The notes below the pieces were generated by a model, which had not been told where the DNA came from, made no database searches, and saw only the letters and a program-made list of their open reading frames with translations. From NCBI GenBank assembly GCA_036160575.1, contig JAYYDT010000140.1:1-28856 (forward strand): a stretch of 28,856 nucleotides of DNA, read 5' to 3'. The stretch comes from TMED26 sp002694075. Lineage in GTDB: Bacteria; Pseudomonadota; Alphaproteobacteria; Thalassobaculales; Thalassobaculaceae. The position numbers were made by a program, and so were the translations under genes. Positions 1-7,500 of this stretch are shown one piece after another; within the stretch, counting starts at the first letter, position 1; each line of letters opens with the position of its first letter.

Positions 1-1230
1 TTCCGGCAGATGCCTGGCGACTGGCGCTAGGCGATGCACCGCGCCGGCGCCCAAACGGTTGGTCAGACGGTCGACCAAATCGTCGACGGCGGCGGTCGCC
101 GGCGGCGTCGCCCCGGCCAGGTCAAGCAGGCGTGGCGCCGCGCCTAACTCGTCGACGGCGACCGCTTCGAGAATCAGCATGTCAAAGCCGAAGCCGGCGT
201 CGAGAGTTTCAAAATGCGGTTGCAACAAGGCCAAGAGGCCAGCGGCGTCACGGCGCGGTCGGCTCACCCCGATACTGGCCTGACGCGCCGCGCCGTCGAC
301 CCCGAAGCACAGCAGGCGGAGTTGGCGGACGCCCTTGTGATCGGCGGCCAGACGTTCAACCAGGCGGGCCAGCAGGCGTTGGCAGGCGGCTGTCACATCG
401 CTGACCAGGGCGATCGGTTCGGGCAGGGTCAAGCGCACCCGATAGGGCGCGACCACCTGCGCCGGGGTGATTGGCTCATCGGCGCGGCCAAGGGCCTGAT
501 CCAGGCGCTGACCAAGGGTTTTGCCGAAACGGGCGACCAATGGCGCGCGCGGCAGGTCGTATAACTGGCCGATGCGGCGCAGGCCGCTGAGGGCCAGCCC
601 CTCGACCGTCTTGGCCGGCAGACGCAAAGCGGCGGTCGGTAAGCTGGCGAGGGTGCCGGCTTGCGTTCCGGGATCGATCACATGGCCGCCGGCCGCCAAC
701 AGATGCGGCGCGAAACGGGCGACCGCCCAGGCGGCGCCGGCGCTGTCGGCGATACAGGCCTGCCCGCTCAGGCCAAGGCCGGCCAGCCGGCCGAGCAGGT
801 CATCGAGTAATTGCGCCTCGCCGCCGCATAAATGGGCGCAACCGGTGATGTCCAGCCATAACCCGACATCGGCCAGCCCCCCTTCGGCGGCGGTCAGGAC
901 GGCGGGGTCGGCGGCGACCCATGGCGTGTAACGGCGGCAAAACGCGATCAGGTGGTCGCGGGCCGCCGTCTCGGCTAGCGGATCGCTGGGATAAAGGCGC
1001 AGTTCGGGGAGCCGCGCGCGGGCGTCGCTGACCGCCATTAATGGGCTTAGGCCGGCGTCGCGCGCGCCCTGTGACAAGCCCAACAAAACCGGCCGGCCAT
1101 GCATTTCGACAGTGGTGGCAAGCGGTTCCGTGGCGCCGCCGCGGCGCCGCCAGGTCAGGCAATCGGTGGCGAAGCTGGGCAGCCAGAGCGACAAGATCCG
1201 GCGGCGGCGTCCCGCTTCAAGCGGCGACAC
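1..1230 (-). CDS. imuB: ImuB, Y-family polymerase-like mutasome protein (3' end cut by window)
   Basis: This is the inactive Y-family polymerase homologue that bridges ImuA and the error-prone polymerase DnaE2 to the sliding clamp in damage-induced mutagenesis. The frame is open for all 410 codons from GTG 1230 to the window edge; family members are about 500 residues, so the C-terminus is missing. Recognisable segments are the start ILSLWLPSFATDC, the ADVGLWLDITGCAHLCGGE block (about 845-785) and a helix-hairpin-helix-like stretch GLRRIGQLYDLP (about 585-550). The start is GTG at 1230, preceded by AGGAG with 9 bases between. It lies 14 bases inside the imuA end, which suggests translational coupling. 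Expression should follow the LexA-box promoter upstream of imuA. Whether dnaE2 comes next lies outside the window. The family call is confident. Absence of polymerase catalytic acids is known for the family but was not checked residue by residue here. Confidence 0.9.
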   Translation of the reverse strand, partial: MSPLEAGRRRRILSLWLPSFATDCLTWRRRGGATEPLATTVEMHGRPVLLGLSQGARDAGLSPLMAVSDARARLPELRLYPSDPLAETAARDHLIAFCRRYTPWVAADPAVLTAAEGGLADVGLWLDITGCAHLCGGEAQLLDDLLGRLAGLGLSGQACIADSAGAAWAVARFAPHLLAAGGHVIDPGTQAGTLASLPTAALRLPAKTVEGLALSGLRRIGQLYDLPRAPLVARFGKTLGQRLDQALGRADEPITPAQVVAPYRVRLTLPEPIALVSDVTAACQRLLARLVERLAADHKGVRQLRLLCFGVDGAARQASIGVSRPRRDAAGLLALLQPHFETLDAGFGFDMLILEAVAVDELGAAPRLLDLAGATPPATAAVDDLVDRLTNRLGAGAVHRLAPVARHLPE

Positions 1231-2068
1231 GGCCGGGGGCTCCTGGGCGCGTTGCCGCTGACCGCGCGGCTGACCGCGCGGCTGGGCGGTGGTCGGCCCG
1301 CGGGGTTTCCGGCGCCGCCGTCAGGCGCGCGTTCAGTGGATCCCACAGCACCGGCCAGACGCCATGGCGATGGCCGCGCGCGCGCAGCAATTCGACTTGC
1401 CAAACCGGCCGCCAATCGGTGCCTTGACCGGGCCGCGCGGTGACTCGCCAGCGGCTTTCCACCAAGCCGCCAAGGCCGTGCGCGCTGGCCTCCGGGCGTA
1501 GAATGAAACCATGGCCACCGCCCTGTTCGGCGGCCAGTTGTAAGCGGCGGGCGGCGGTCGCGGCGCGGCGGTCGGCGGTGGCTGGCGGCGCCTCCAAAAT
1601 CGCGGCCATCAGGCCGGGCGTCCGCAAGGCTTCCTCAAAAGCCCATAGGCGGTCCGCGCGCGGGCCGCCGGCCAACCATAAAAGACGGCTTGGATCGACG
1701 CCCAAAGCCGCCAGGCCCGGGCCATGGGGTCGGCCGCCATGACGGCCGGCGGCGCGCGCGATCCATAGGACGCGTCCCGTGCCGGCGCGCTTTTGCAAGC
1801 GCGCGACAAGAGCGGCGGCGAAACCAAAGGCGGCGCCATCGCGCACCTCGGCCCACCCTTCGCCGACGATCTCATGGACGCGCCCACGGGCCAGCCCGTG
1901 CGGGCCCAAGCACCGGTCGATGGCGGCATGGCCGAGGTCAAGGTCGGCGTCGCCCCCCGCGTCCGCCGCCGGCGGTCGCCGTTCAAGGCGCCGGACACGT
2001 TGCTTCAATTCCGCCAAAACCGTCGCGTGATCACGTTTTTCCTGAACTGAGGGGGAGGGGTTTTGCAT
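1217..2068 (-). CDS. imuA: ImuA, RecA-like SOS mutagenesis protein
   Basis: ImuA partners ImuB and DnaE2 in the alternative SOS mutasome of bacteria that lack UmuDC. The 283-residue product has the family layout: a charged N-terminal helix (AELKQRVRRLERR), then the LARGRVHEIVG segment, a RecA-fold core with GTGRVLWIARA (about residues 97-107) and LWLAGGPRADRLWAFEEALR, and a C-terminal half containing GFILRP and WRVTARPG. The last 30 or so residues are a low-complexity Ala/Arg/Pro tail that covers the imuB ribosome site and includes a perfect 12-base tandem repeat. The start is ATG 2068, about 44 bases below the predicted transcription start. A LexA box lies over the promoter, so DNA damage should induce it. 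The short UTR and the overlap with imuB indicate an imuA-imuB operon. Confidence 0.9.
   Translation of the reverse strand: MQNPSPSVQEKRDHATVLAELKQRVRRLERRPPAADAGGDADLDLGHAAIDRCLGPHGLARGRVHEIVGEGWAEVRDGAAFGFAAALVARLQKRAGTGRVLWIARAAGRHGGRPHGPGLAALGVDPSRLLWLAGGPRADRLWAFEEALRTPGLMAAILEAPPATADRRAATAARRLQLAAEQGGGHGFILRPEASAHGLGGLVESRWRVTARPGQGTDWRPVWQVELLRARGHRHGVWPVLWDPLNARLTAAPETPRADHRPAARSAARSAATRPGAPGRVAA
1240..1244 (-). promoter_or_regulatory. Ribosome binding site of imuB
   Basis: AGGAG on the minus strand, nine bases before GTG 1230 and inside the last codons of imuA. It decides the GTG start, since no ATG in this frame is suitably placed. Confidence 0.7.
1257..1280. repeat. Perfect 12-bp tandem repeat, two copies
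   Basis: GCTGACCGCGCG occurs twice head to tail, inside the imuA 3' end, where it gives a repeated Ala-Arg-Ser-Ala-type stretch. One copy is four codons, so gain or loss of a copy would keep the frame. Confidence 0.85.
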
Positions 2069-2107
2069 TCCACGGTTCCGCCGGGTAGGATAGGGTTCTA
2101 GCCAATT

Positions 2108-2122
2108 GTTCTTGTTTTGTTC
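2108..2122 (-). promoter_or_regulatory. LexA (SOS) box of imuA
   Basis: The plus strand reads GTTC, seven bases, GTTC; the minus strand reads GAAC-N7-GAAC. This is exactly the direct-repeat LexA box known from alphaproteobacteria. It sits 40 bases upstream of imuA ATG 2068 and overlaps the -10 hexamer and likely start point, the expected place for a repressor site. It is also 50 bases upstream of the divergent thioesterase start at 2172, so LexA might affect that gene too. Confidence 0.85.
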
Positions 2123-2147
2123 TATTCAAAGCACCCCTTTTTGTCAA
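2119..2147 (-). promoter_or_regulatory. Sigma-70-type promoter of imuA-imuB
   Basis: On the minus strand a perfect -35 TTGACA (2147-2142) is followed after 17 bases by TAGAAC (2124-2119), four of six matches to TATAAT. The predicted start is near 2112, inside the LexA box. Confidence 0.7.
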
Positions 2148-2171
2148 TTCGCGATCACCGGGTGGTCCGCT

Positions 2172-2612
2172 ATGAACGCCTCCGATGCCTATCAAGACGC
2201 CGAGTTTCTGGTCGGCTTCAATGCCCATCTGGGTTTCCGTTTGGCCGAATGGCGGGCCGATTACGCGCGCATGGAAGTGGCCATTACCGATGTTCATTTA
2301 AATCGCAGCGGCATTGTTCATGGCGGGCTTTACGCCACCATGCTTGACGCCGCCGCCGGCTATACCGGGGTCTGGACGCCGCCCGGCGCGCCGCGCCAAC
2401 GGGCCGTGACGCTTAGCTTGACGACCAATTACCTAGGCAAGGTCAGCGCCGGTAAAGTGATTTGCGAATCACGCCGGGTCGGCGGCGGCCGCGCCATCTT
2501 CTATGCCGAGGGGGTGGTCCGCGATGACGCTGGCACGGTGCTGGCCACCGGTCAAAGCACCCACCGCATCCGCACCACTTGGACCGAGGATGGCCATGAC
2601 CGCGCCGAGTGA
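2172..2612 (+). CDS. PaaI-type hotdog-fold thioesterase, copy 1
   Basis: This is a 146-residue single-domain hotdog protein of the PaaI / YdiI class, which hydrolyses acyl- or aryl-CoA thioesters in the cytoplasm. The active-site signature is visible as GIVHGGLYATMLDAAAGY (about residues 47-64), with His-Gly-Gly at 50-52 and the likely catalytic Asp at 59. The second conserved strand is VTLSLTTNYLGK, and the C-terminal strand is ATGQSTHRIR. The length is normal. I chose ATG 2172 because the upstream in-frame extension to 2106 runs through the SOS box and imuA promoter and has no thioesterase character. The gene overlaps the next one by 17 bases, and the two proteins are clear paralogues. The substrate cannot be told from sequence. 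Confidence 0.85.
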   Translation: MNASDAYQDAEFLVGFNAHLGFRLAEWRADYARMEVAITDVHLNRSGIVHGGLYATMLDAAAGYTGVWTPPGAPRQRAVTLSLTTNYLGKVSAGKVICESRRVGGGRAIFYAEGVVRDDAGTVLATGQSTHRIRTTWTEDGHDRAE

Positions 2613-3027
2613 CGACAGCGAAAACATCGCCGACACCGAGGAAATTCGCGGCATGAACGCCCTGTTGGGGATGGAACTGGTCGAATGGCGTGACGGCTAC
2701 GCGCGCACCGAAATCGAGGTCGGCGCGAAACATCTCAACCATGGTGGCTTGGTGCATGGCGGTTTGTCGCTGGCTTTGCTCGACGTGACATCGGTCTACA
2801 CCGGCTATTGGGCGCCGCGCGACCAGGAACGCGCGCGCTGCGTGACCTTGTCTTTGACCACCAATTTCATTGGCAAGGCGCCGACCGAGGGCCGTTTGGT
2901 TTGCGAGGCTTGGCGTGACGGCGGCGGACGGTCGATTTTCTTTGCCCGCGGCGAAGTGCGTGACGCCGCCGGCGAACTGGTGGCGACTTCCAAAAGCACG
3001 CACCGGGTGCGGAGCGGGTCGCGCTAA
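2596..3027 (+). CDS. PaaI-type hotdog-fold thioesterase, copy 2
   Basis: This second PaaI-type thioesterase has 143 residues and is aligned with copy 1 along most of its length: LVHGGLSLALLDVTSVYTG against IVHGGLYATMLDAAAGYTG, then VTLSLTTNFIGK, a Gly-Gly-Gly-Arg turn and a STHRVR end. His-Gly-Gly is at about 54-56 and Asp at 63. The start is ATG 2596, preceded by GAGGA at 2586-2590; ATG 2590 is an alternative two codons upstream. The start lies inside the end of copy 1, so the pair is probably translationally coupled. PaaI-like enzymes are homotetramers; a coupled pair of paralogues could form a mixed oligomer, but that is inference. It converges with the gene at 3036 with eight bases between. 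Confidence 0.85.
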   Translation: MTAPSDDSENIADTEEIRGMNALLGMELVEWRDGYARTEIEVGAKHLNHGGLVHGGLSLALLDVTSVYTGYWAPRDQERARCVTLSLTTNFIGKAPTEGRLVCEAWRDGGGRSIFFARGEVRDAAGELVATSKSTHRVRSGSR

Positions 3028-3035
3028 CCCATGGT

Positions 3036-3536
3036 TTAGTGGACTAGCGCCAGGTGGCTATCACCGCGTCGCCAAAAAGCCTCCGCGCGCTGTTGTTGGT
3101 GGCCATGGATGCTGTTGGCAAAACACCGGGCGTGGTGGCTGTCCATGACCGGTCCGCCGTCGTCAAGGCGTTCCAGCAGGCAGGTAAAACCGAGGTCGCG
3201 CAGGCTGTCGTATTCGGCGGCGGATAGGTGCGGGCGTTGTTGGCGAAAATTATCCGCGAAAGTCCGGCAGAAACGGTCCATCACCGGCCGCCGCGTCATC
3301 CAACACATCGGTTTTAGAAACCCCACCCATTCCTCGATGGCTTCACGGATCACGGGCGGTAATTGGTCGATCAAGGCGGTATCCGCCAGGTCCGCGGTGT
3401 TTTGATTGCCGGCCGCCGCCGCGGCGGGCTCGATGACGTGGTGTTGCCAATCGATCATGGTGGCGGTGCGTCGCGAAGGCGTGGGCAATGTGTCGTTGGC
3501 CGCGGCCGGCGGGGCAAAACTGGATCGGTGTGGCAT
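3036..3536 (-). CDS. Hypothetical protein, 166 aa
   Basis: I do not recognise this family. The start is ATG 3536, set by a strong AAGGAG (3549-3544) seven bases upstream; a longer in-frame extension to 3593 lacks such a site. The N-terminal 30 or so residues are Ser/Pro/Ala rich and look disordered. A more ordered region follows: LIDQLPPVIREAIEEWVGFL (amphipathic, acidic), KPMCWMTRRPVMDRFCRTF, then HLSAAEYDSLRDLGFTCLLE. The C-terminus is rich in His, Gln and Arg (DSHHARCFANSIHGHQQQR). It has three Cys and several His but no spaced metal-binding pattern that I can name. No signal peptide or membrane segment is seen. It may be a small soluble protein restricted to close relatives. The candidate sRNA terminator lies 72 bases upstream on the same strand. 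Confidence 0.65.
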   Translation of the reverse strand: MPHRSSFAPPAAANDTLPTPSRRTATMIDWQHHVIEPAAAAAGNQNTADLADTALIDQLPPVIREAIEEWVGFLKPMCWMTRRPVMDRFCRTFADNFRQQRPHLSAAEYDSLRDLGFTCLLERLDDGGPVMDSHHARCFANSIHGHQQQRAEAFWRRGDSHLALVH

Positions 3537-3543
3537 GGCGTCA

Positions 3544-3549
3544 CTCCTT
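3544..3549 (-). promoter_or_regulatory. Ribosome binding site of the 166-aa hypothetical gene
   Basis: AAGGAG on the minus strand with a seven-base spacer to ATG 3536. It fixes this start over the more upstream in-frame candidate. Confidence 0.75.
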
Positions 3550-3608
3550 GCAGCGAACAGTTGTCGCGTTGCGTCATGCAAGGGACGGGCCAACCGCCTG
3601 TGGGGGGC

Positions 3609-3634
3609 AAAAAAAGGGGCCGCAAAGCGGCCCC
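3609..3634 (-). terminator. Rho-independent terminator
   Basis: On the minus strand GGGGCCGC, loop TTT, GCGGCCCC is an eight-base-pair perfect stem, followed directly by seven T. It is the clearest intrinsic terminator in the window. No minus-strand protein gene lies just upstream of it (3635-4000), which is why a small RNA is proposed. Confidence 0.8.
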
Positions 3635-3692
3635 AGTTAAAGGGAGGAAACGCCCATAAAACAGGGCGCCGAGGCTGGGCGGACCTTGGCGC
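3609..3692 (-). ncRNA. Candidate trans-acting small RNA with anti-SD loop
   Basis: The minus strand holds a complete sRNA-like unit of about 84 nt: a promoter (3726-3699), a predicted start near 3692, a hairpin CGCCC-N8-GGGCG (3668-3651), an unpaired TTTCCTCCC (3650-3642) that is complementary to Shine-Dalgarno sequences, and an intrinsic terminator (3634-3609). No open frame with a plausible start is contained. This layout (hairpin, exposed CCUCCC, terminator with U-tract) is known from alphaproteobacterial Hfq-dependent regulators such as the AbcR and CUCCUCCC-motif families. I cannot assign it to one of them. The first bases, GCGCC (3692-3688), could instead pair with GGCGC (3670-3666), giving an alternative fold. 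It could also be an attenuated leader of the hypothetical gene at 3536. Confidence 0.5.
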
Positions 3693-3698
3693 AGGGAC

Positions 3699-3726
3699 AA
3701 TATGTCGCGTTTCGCCGATATTTCAA
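3699..3726 (-). promoter_or_regulatory. Putative promoter of the candidate sRNA
   Basis: On the minus strand TTGAAA (3726-3721, five of six to TTGACA), a 16-base spacer and CATATT (3704-3699, four of six to TATAAT). The spacing puts the start near 3692. Confidence 0.45.
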
Positions 3727-3801
3727 CCGGGCGCCGCTGTTTTTGGCGCCGTTGCGCAAGCGCATAACACCAAAAGCTTGTAAATTATGTTAGAAAGACT
3801 A

Positions 3802-3831
3802 TTGCTAATTAATTACGTTTAATTGTATAAC
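3802..3831 (+). promoter_or_regulatory. Putative promoter of the XRE regulator gene
   Basis: TTGCTA (3802-3807), 18-base spacer, TATAAC (3826-3831), within the most AT-rich segment of the window. It implies a leader of about 160 nt before ATG 4001. The segment also contains short AATTAATT-type palindromes that could serve an autoregulatory HTH protein. Confidence 0.45.
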
Positions 3832-3835
3832 AAAT

Positions 3836-3884
3836 CTCAGCAGGGCAATTGGCGGCCAGCCCCGGCAACCATCCTGCTCCCGAG
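3836..3884 (+). other. Leader stem of the XRE regulator transcript
   Basis: Just after the predicted start, CTCAGCAGG (3836-3844) can pair with CCTGCT (3873-3878) and, across a CCC bulge, with GAG (3882-3884), enclosing a GC-rich loop. I match this to no known riboswitch. The rest of the leader (3885-4000) shows nothing I can name apart from the GAGAGGA ribosome site at 3986-3992. Confidence 0.3.
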
Positions 3885-4000
3885 CTATCTAGGGTTTGAT
3901 TTTCGACGGTATGTTCCAGCGACCTCGACGCGGGTTCGGTCTGGCCGGTTCAATCGGCGGACTTGCGGGACGGGTTAAACGGATCAGAGAGGATGATGCA

Positions 4001-4477
4001 ATGGCGCCTTCCAAGGCTGCGGAAAACGAAGCTAAGAGCTTTGATCCGAACTACAAGATCACCAACAACAACGCGATTGACGTGCATGTCGGCCGCCGTG
4101 TGCGCCTGCGCCGCACCCTTTTGGGGATGAGCCAGGAGCAACTTGGCGACGCGTTGAACATCACTTTTCAGCAAGTTCAAAAATACGAGCGCGGTTCGAA
4201 CCGGATCAGTGCCTCACGGCTGTGGGACATCGGGCAAATTCTTGACGTGCCGGTGTCATTCTTTTTCGACGACATGTCGCGTGACACCATGGATCATTCG
4301 CCGCGCCGGATGTTGGATCGCACCGAGTCCGAGTATGAAGAACAGCGTGTCGACCCGATGGCGCGACGTGAAACCCTGGAATTGGTGCGCGCCTACTACC
4401 GCATTGAGAACCCGCAGTTACGCAAACGCATCACTGAGATGGTGAAGGCTGTCTCTGGGACCTCGGAAAAAGACTAA
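4001..4477 (+). CDS. XRE-family helix-turn-helix transcriptional regulator
   Basis: This is a 158-residue DNA-binding regulator. A Cro/cI-type HTH occupies about residues 27-86: HVGRRVRLRRTLLGMSQEQLG, FQQVQKYERGSNRISASRL, then VPVSFFFDD. The C-terminal 70 residues are charged and helical (RRETLELVRAYYRI, LRKRITEMVKAV) and probably dimerise. This compact type, with a short disordered N-terminus, is widespread in alphaproteobacteria and related to PraR-like repressors; the exact regulon cannot be told. The start is ATG 4001, behind GAGAGGA; upstream in-frame TTG 3896 and ATG 3911 lack a ribosome site. It has its own AT-rich promoter and a long leader. It converges with the RND permease gene, so it is not co-transcribed with it, though a local regulatory role is possible. 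Confidence 0.85.
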   Translation: MAPSKAAENEAKSFDPNYKITNNNAIDVHVGRRVRLRRTLLGMSQEQLGDALNITFQQVQKYERGSNRISASRLWDIGQILDVPVSFFFDDMSRDTMDHSPRRMLDRTESEYEEQRVDPMARRETLELVRAYYRIENPQLRKRITEMVKAVSGTSEKD

Positions 4478-4486
4478 CCGCGGTAC

Positions 4487-4519
4487 CCCGGCGTCGGCCG
4501 TTATTCGGCCGGTGCCGGG
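4487..4519. terminator. Possible bidirectional hairpin between convergent genes
   Basis: CCCGGC, GT, CGGCCG, loop TTATT, CGGCCG, GT, GCCGGG: a six plus six base-pair stem with a 2x2 internal loop. It spans the RND permease stop codon and follows the XRE gene stop. There is no T-tract on either side, so it may only slow polymerase or protect 3' ends. Confidence 0.35.
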
Positions 4520-7500
4520 TTCGCCCCGGCGCGGCGCGCATGGCGGCGCGCTTCGACCGGCGCCATCAGCAGGCTCAGCAAGGGCGGAATTAAGCCCAGG
4601 GTGAGCACCGCCGACAAGGCGAGACCGCCAATCACCACCGAGCCCAGGCCACGATACAGTTCCGAGCCGGCGCCCGGAAACACCACCAATGGCAACATGC
4701 CCAACACGCTGGTCAAGGTCGACATGAAGATCGGCCGGATACGGTTGCGTGTCGCCTCGATAATCGCGTCACCCGGCGCCATGCCCTCATCGCGGGTGTG
4801 ATAGAGCGTCTGGTGAACCAACAAAATCGCGTTGTTGACCACAATCCCAATCAAGATGACGAAACCGAGCAGTGTCAACATGTCCAGGTTCTGGCGGTAG
4901 AATTCATTCAACACGCCGATCCCGACGACGCCACCGGCGGTCGCCAGCGGCACCGAGAACATGATGATCAGCGGGTAGAAGAAGCTTTCGAACAACACCG
5001 CCATGACCAGGTAAACAATGATCAACGCCATCGCCAGGTCGAAGACCATGACCTCCCAGGTCTGGGTCAGCTTGTTGGCGGTCCCCGACATACGCAATTT
5101 GACCCCCGGGGGTAGGCCGGCCTTCATGAGCGGGGCGATGACTTGACCGCGCAAGGTGTCCATGGCGTCTTCCAATGGCATGTCCGGCGGCGGCACGATC
5201 ACCAAGGTCACCGTGCGCACCCGATCACGATGGCGGATTTCGGTGGGTCCGGCGGTTACCTCGACCGCCGCCAGCGACGAGACCGGGACAATCTGCCCGT
5301 CGCGTGTGACCACCGGTAAACTGCCGATAGCCTGGGTCCGGTTGGCGTTATTCTCGGGCCCGCGCAATGTTAGATCAACGCGGTCACCGTCAATCGTGAT
5401 CTCGGCGATGCGCACACCATCGTTGAAGGCGTCGACCGTTAGGCCCAGGTCATAGGCGCTCACGCCGTTGTCGGCCAAACGGGTCCGGTCGGGCAGGATG
5501 CGGACCTCCGGCGCGCCGAGGCTAAGGCTTGGCCGTGGGCGGATTTGGGGCGGCCGGCCGCCTTCCGGCGTCAGCGCCTTGCGGGTTGCGCCAAAGGCGC
5601 GCTGCGCGACGCCGATGATGGTCGGCAAATCGCCCCCCGAGATATCCAAATCGATCGACCGACTGCCGCCGATGCCGCGCCCGAAGAGCGAGGTTTGGCG
5701 GAAAAAGCCAAAAGTGCCGGGCTCGCTCGCCGCCGCTTGGCGCAGGGGCGGGATCAACTCGCCAGCACGCCCCGGGTCGACCGCCGCCGCGCCGACGATG
5801 ACGTTGGCGCGAAAGGCCACGAAAAAGAAGCGTGACATGGTCGCGCGACCGTCTTCGGTCTCGCTCGGCCCGTCGTCGCTGGACCACAGCGGGCGCGTCG
5901 CATCCTCAAGCCGGCTGGCGATTTTGGTCATGGTGTCCAGGTTGTAGCCCGGCGGCGGCAACAGGAAGCCAATCACCAAATTGCGGTTGCCGTCGGGGAG
6001 GTAGTCCAGCTTGGGCAACATCACCACGGTCACCACCGAACATAAGCCGGTCAGCAGCACCACCATGGCCAAGGCGAAACTTTTGCTGCGCACGGCCAAA
6101 CCGGTAATCGCCATGACCAGGCGAACGAAGCCGCGACCGAAATGATCGATCACCGGCAGTTTGCGGGCCTGGGCCATGGTTTGGATATTGCCGCCAAGCA
6201 ACCGGCTGGCCAGTGCCGGGATGACCGTCACCGCGACTAACAGGGAAAGCAGCACCGAGACTGAAATCGCCACCGCGATATCGCGAAACAATTGGCCAAC
6301 TTCCAATTCCATGATCAGGATCGGAATGAACACCATGACCGTGGTCAGGGCCGACACCAAGATCGCGCCCCACACTTGCTGCGCGCCGCGATAGGCGGCG
6401 TCGCTCACCGACAGGCCCTGTTGGCGCATGCGGTAAATGTTCTCCAGCACCACAATAGCGGCGTCGACCACCATGCCGACCGAAAACGCCAACCCGGCCA
6501 GCGAGATGACGTTGATCGAGCGACCCAGCGCGGCCATCGCCACGAAAGAGCCGATCACCGACACCGGGATCGCCAACGAGACCACCAGGGTCGCGGCGCC
6601 GCTGCGCAGGAAGATCAGCAGCAGGATCGCGGCCATGCTGCCGCCAACCCAGATGTTTTGCCGGACCAACTCCAGCGCCGAATTGATGTAGGTGGTCTCG
6701 TCATAAACCTGGGTCAGGTAAAGATCGGCGTCTTCCAAATAGGTTTCGTTGATTTCCTCAATGGCCGTCCGCACGCCGGCCATGGTTTCGATCACATTCG
6801 CGCCGGTTTCGCGGTAGACCGGGTGGGCGAGGCCGCGCTCGCCATTGATGCGCAGAGCCGACACCGGATCCTTCACGGCATAGCTCACTTCGGCGACATC
6901 GCCGACGGTGACCCGGCTGACGCGGCCACTGACGTCGTCGCTGACGGATCGCACGACGACCTGGCGGATGGCTTCCAGGCCGCTCAAATCACCTTCGGTG
7001 CGGACCACATAGCGACGCTTGCCCTCTTCCACCGCGCCGGCCGAGATGGAGGCGTTGGCGGCGCGTAGGGCGTTCACCATGCTCGGCACCGTCAATTCGT
7101 AGGCGGCCAGGCGCTCGGGATCGACGATCACCCGCACCTCACGGGCGGCGCCGCCATAGACGCGCATATTGGCGACCCCTTTGACCCGCTCGATCCGCTC
7201 TTTGATGATGTCCTCGGCGAAGTCGCCATAGGTGTGCATGGCGCGGGTATTGCCGTCCTTGCGCCGCAACACCAGCCAGGCGATCGCGTTGTCTTCCGAG
7301 CCGGCGGTGTCAAAGGTCGGCTCGCGCGCCTCGTCCGGGTAGCCTTTGACGCGGTCAAGGCGGTTGGCGACCAGCAGCAGGGCCTTGTCCATATCGGTGC
7401 CGACCGCGAATTCCAAGGACACCCGCGCCCGCCCGGTTTCGGCCCGGCCGGTGACGTCTTCCAGTCCTTCAATGCCGCGCAGCTCATCCTCCTGGCGATT

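Noticed and set aside
2106..2171. Longer N-terminus for the first thioesterase
   Set aside because: The extension runs through the LexA box and imuA promoter and adds residues unlike the family.
3641..3660. Plus-strand AGGGAGGAAACGCCC as a ribosome site for a small gene
   Set aside because: No ATG, GTG or TTG follows at a usable distance; the complementary strand explains it better as an anti-SD segment of the sRNA candidate.
3809..3822. TTAA-N6-TTAA resembling a CtrA box
   Set aside because: The CtrA consensus has a seven-base spacer; in such an AT-rich stretch this is likely chance.
3858..3870. CCCCGGCAACC in the XRE leader recalls the conserved core of SAM-I riboswitches
   Set aside because: The GATGA kink-turn segment, the P3 and P4 stems and a methionine gene downstream are all missing.
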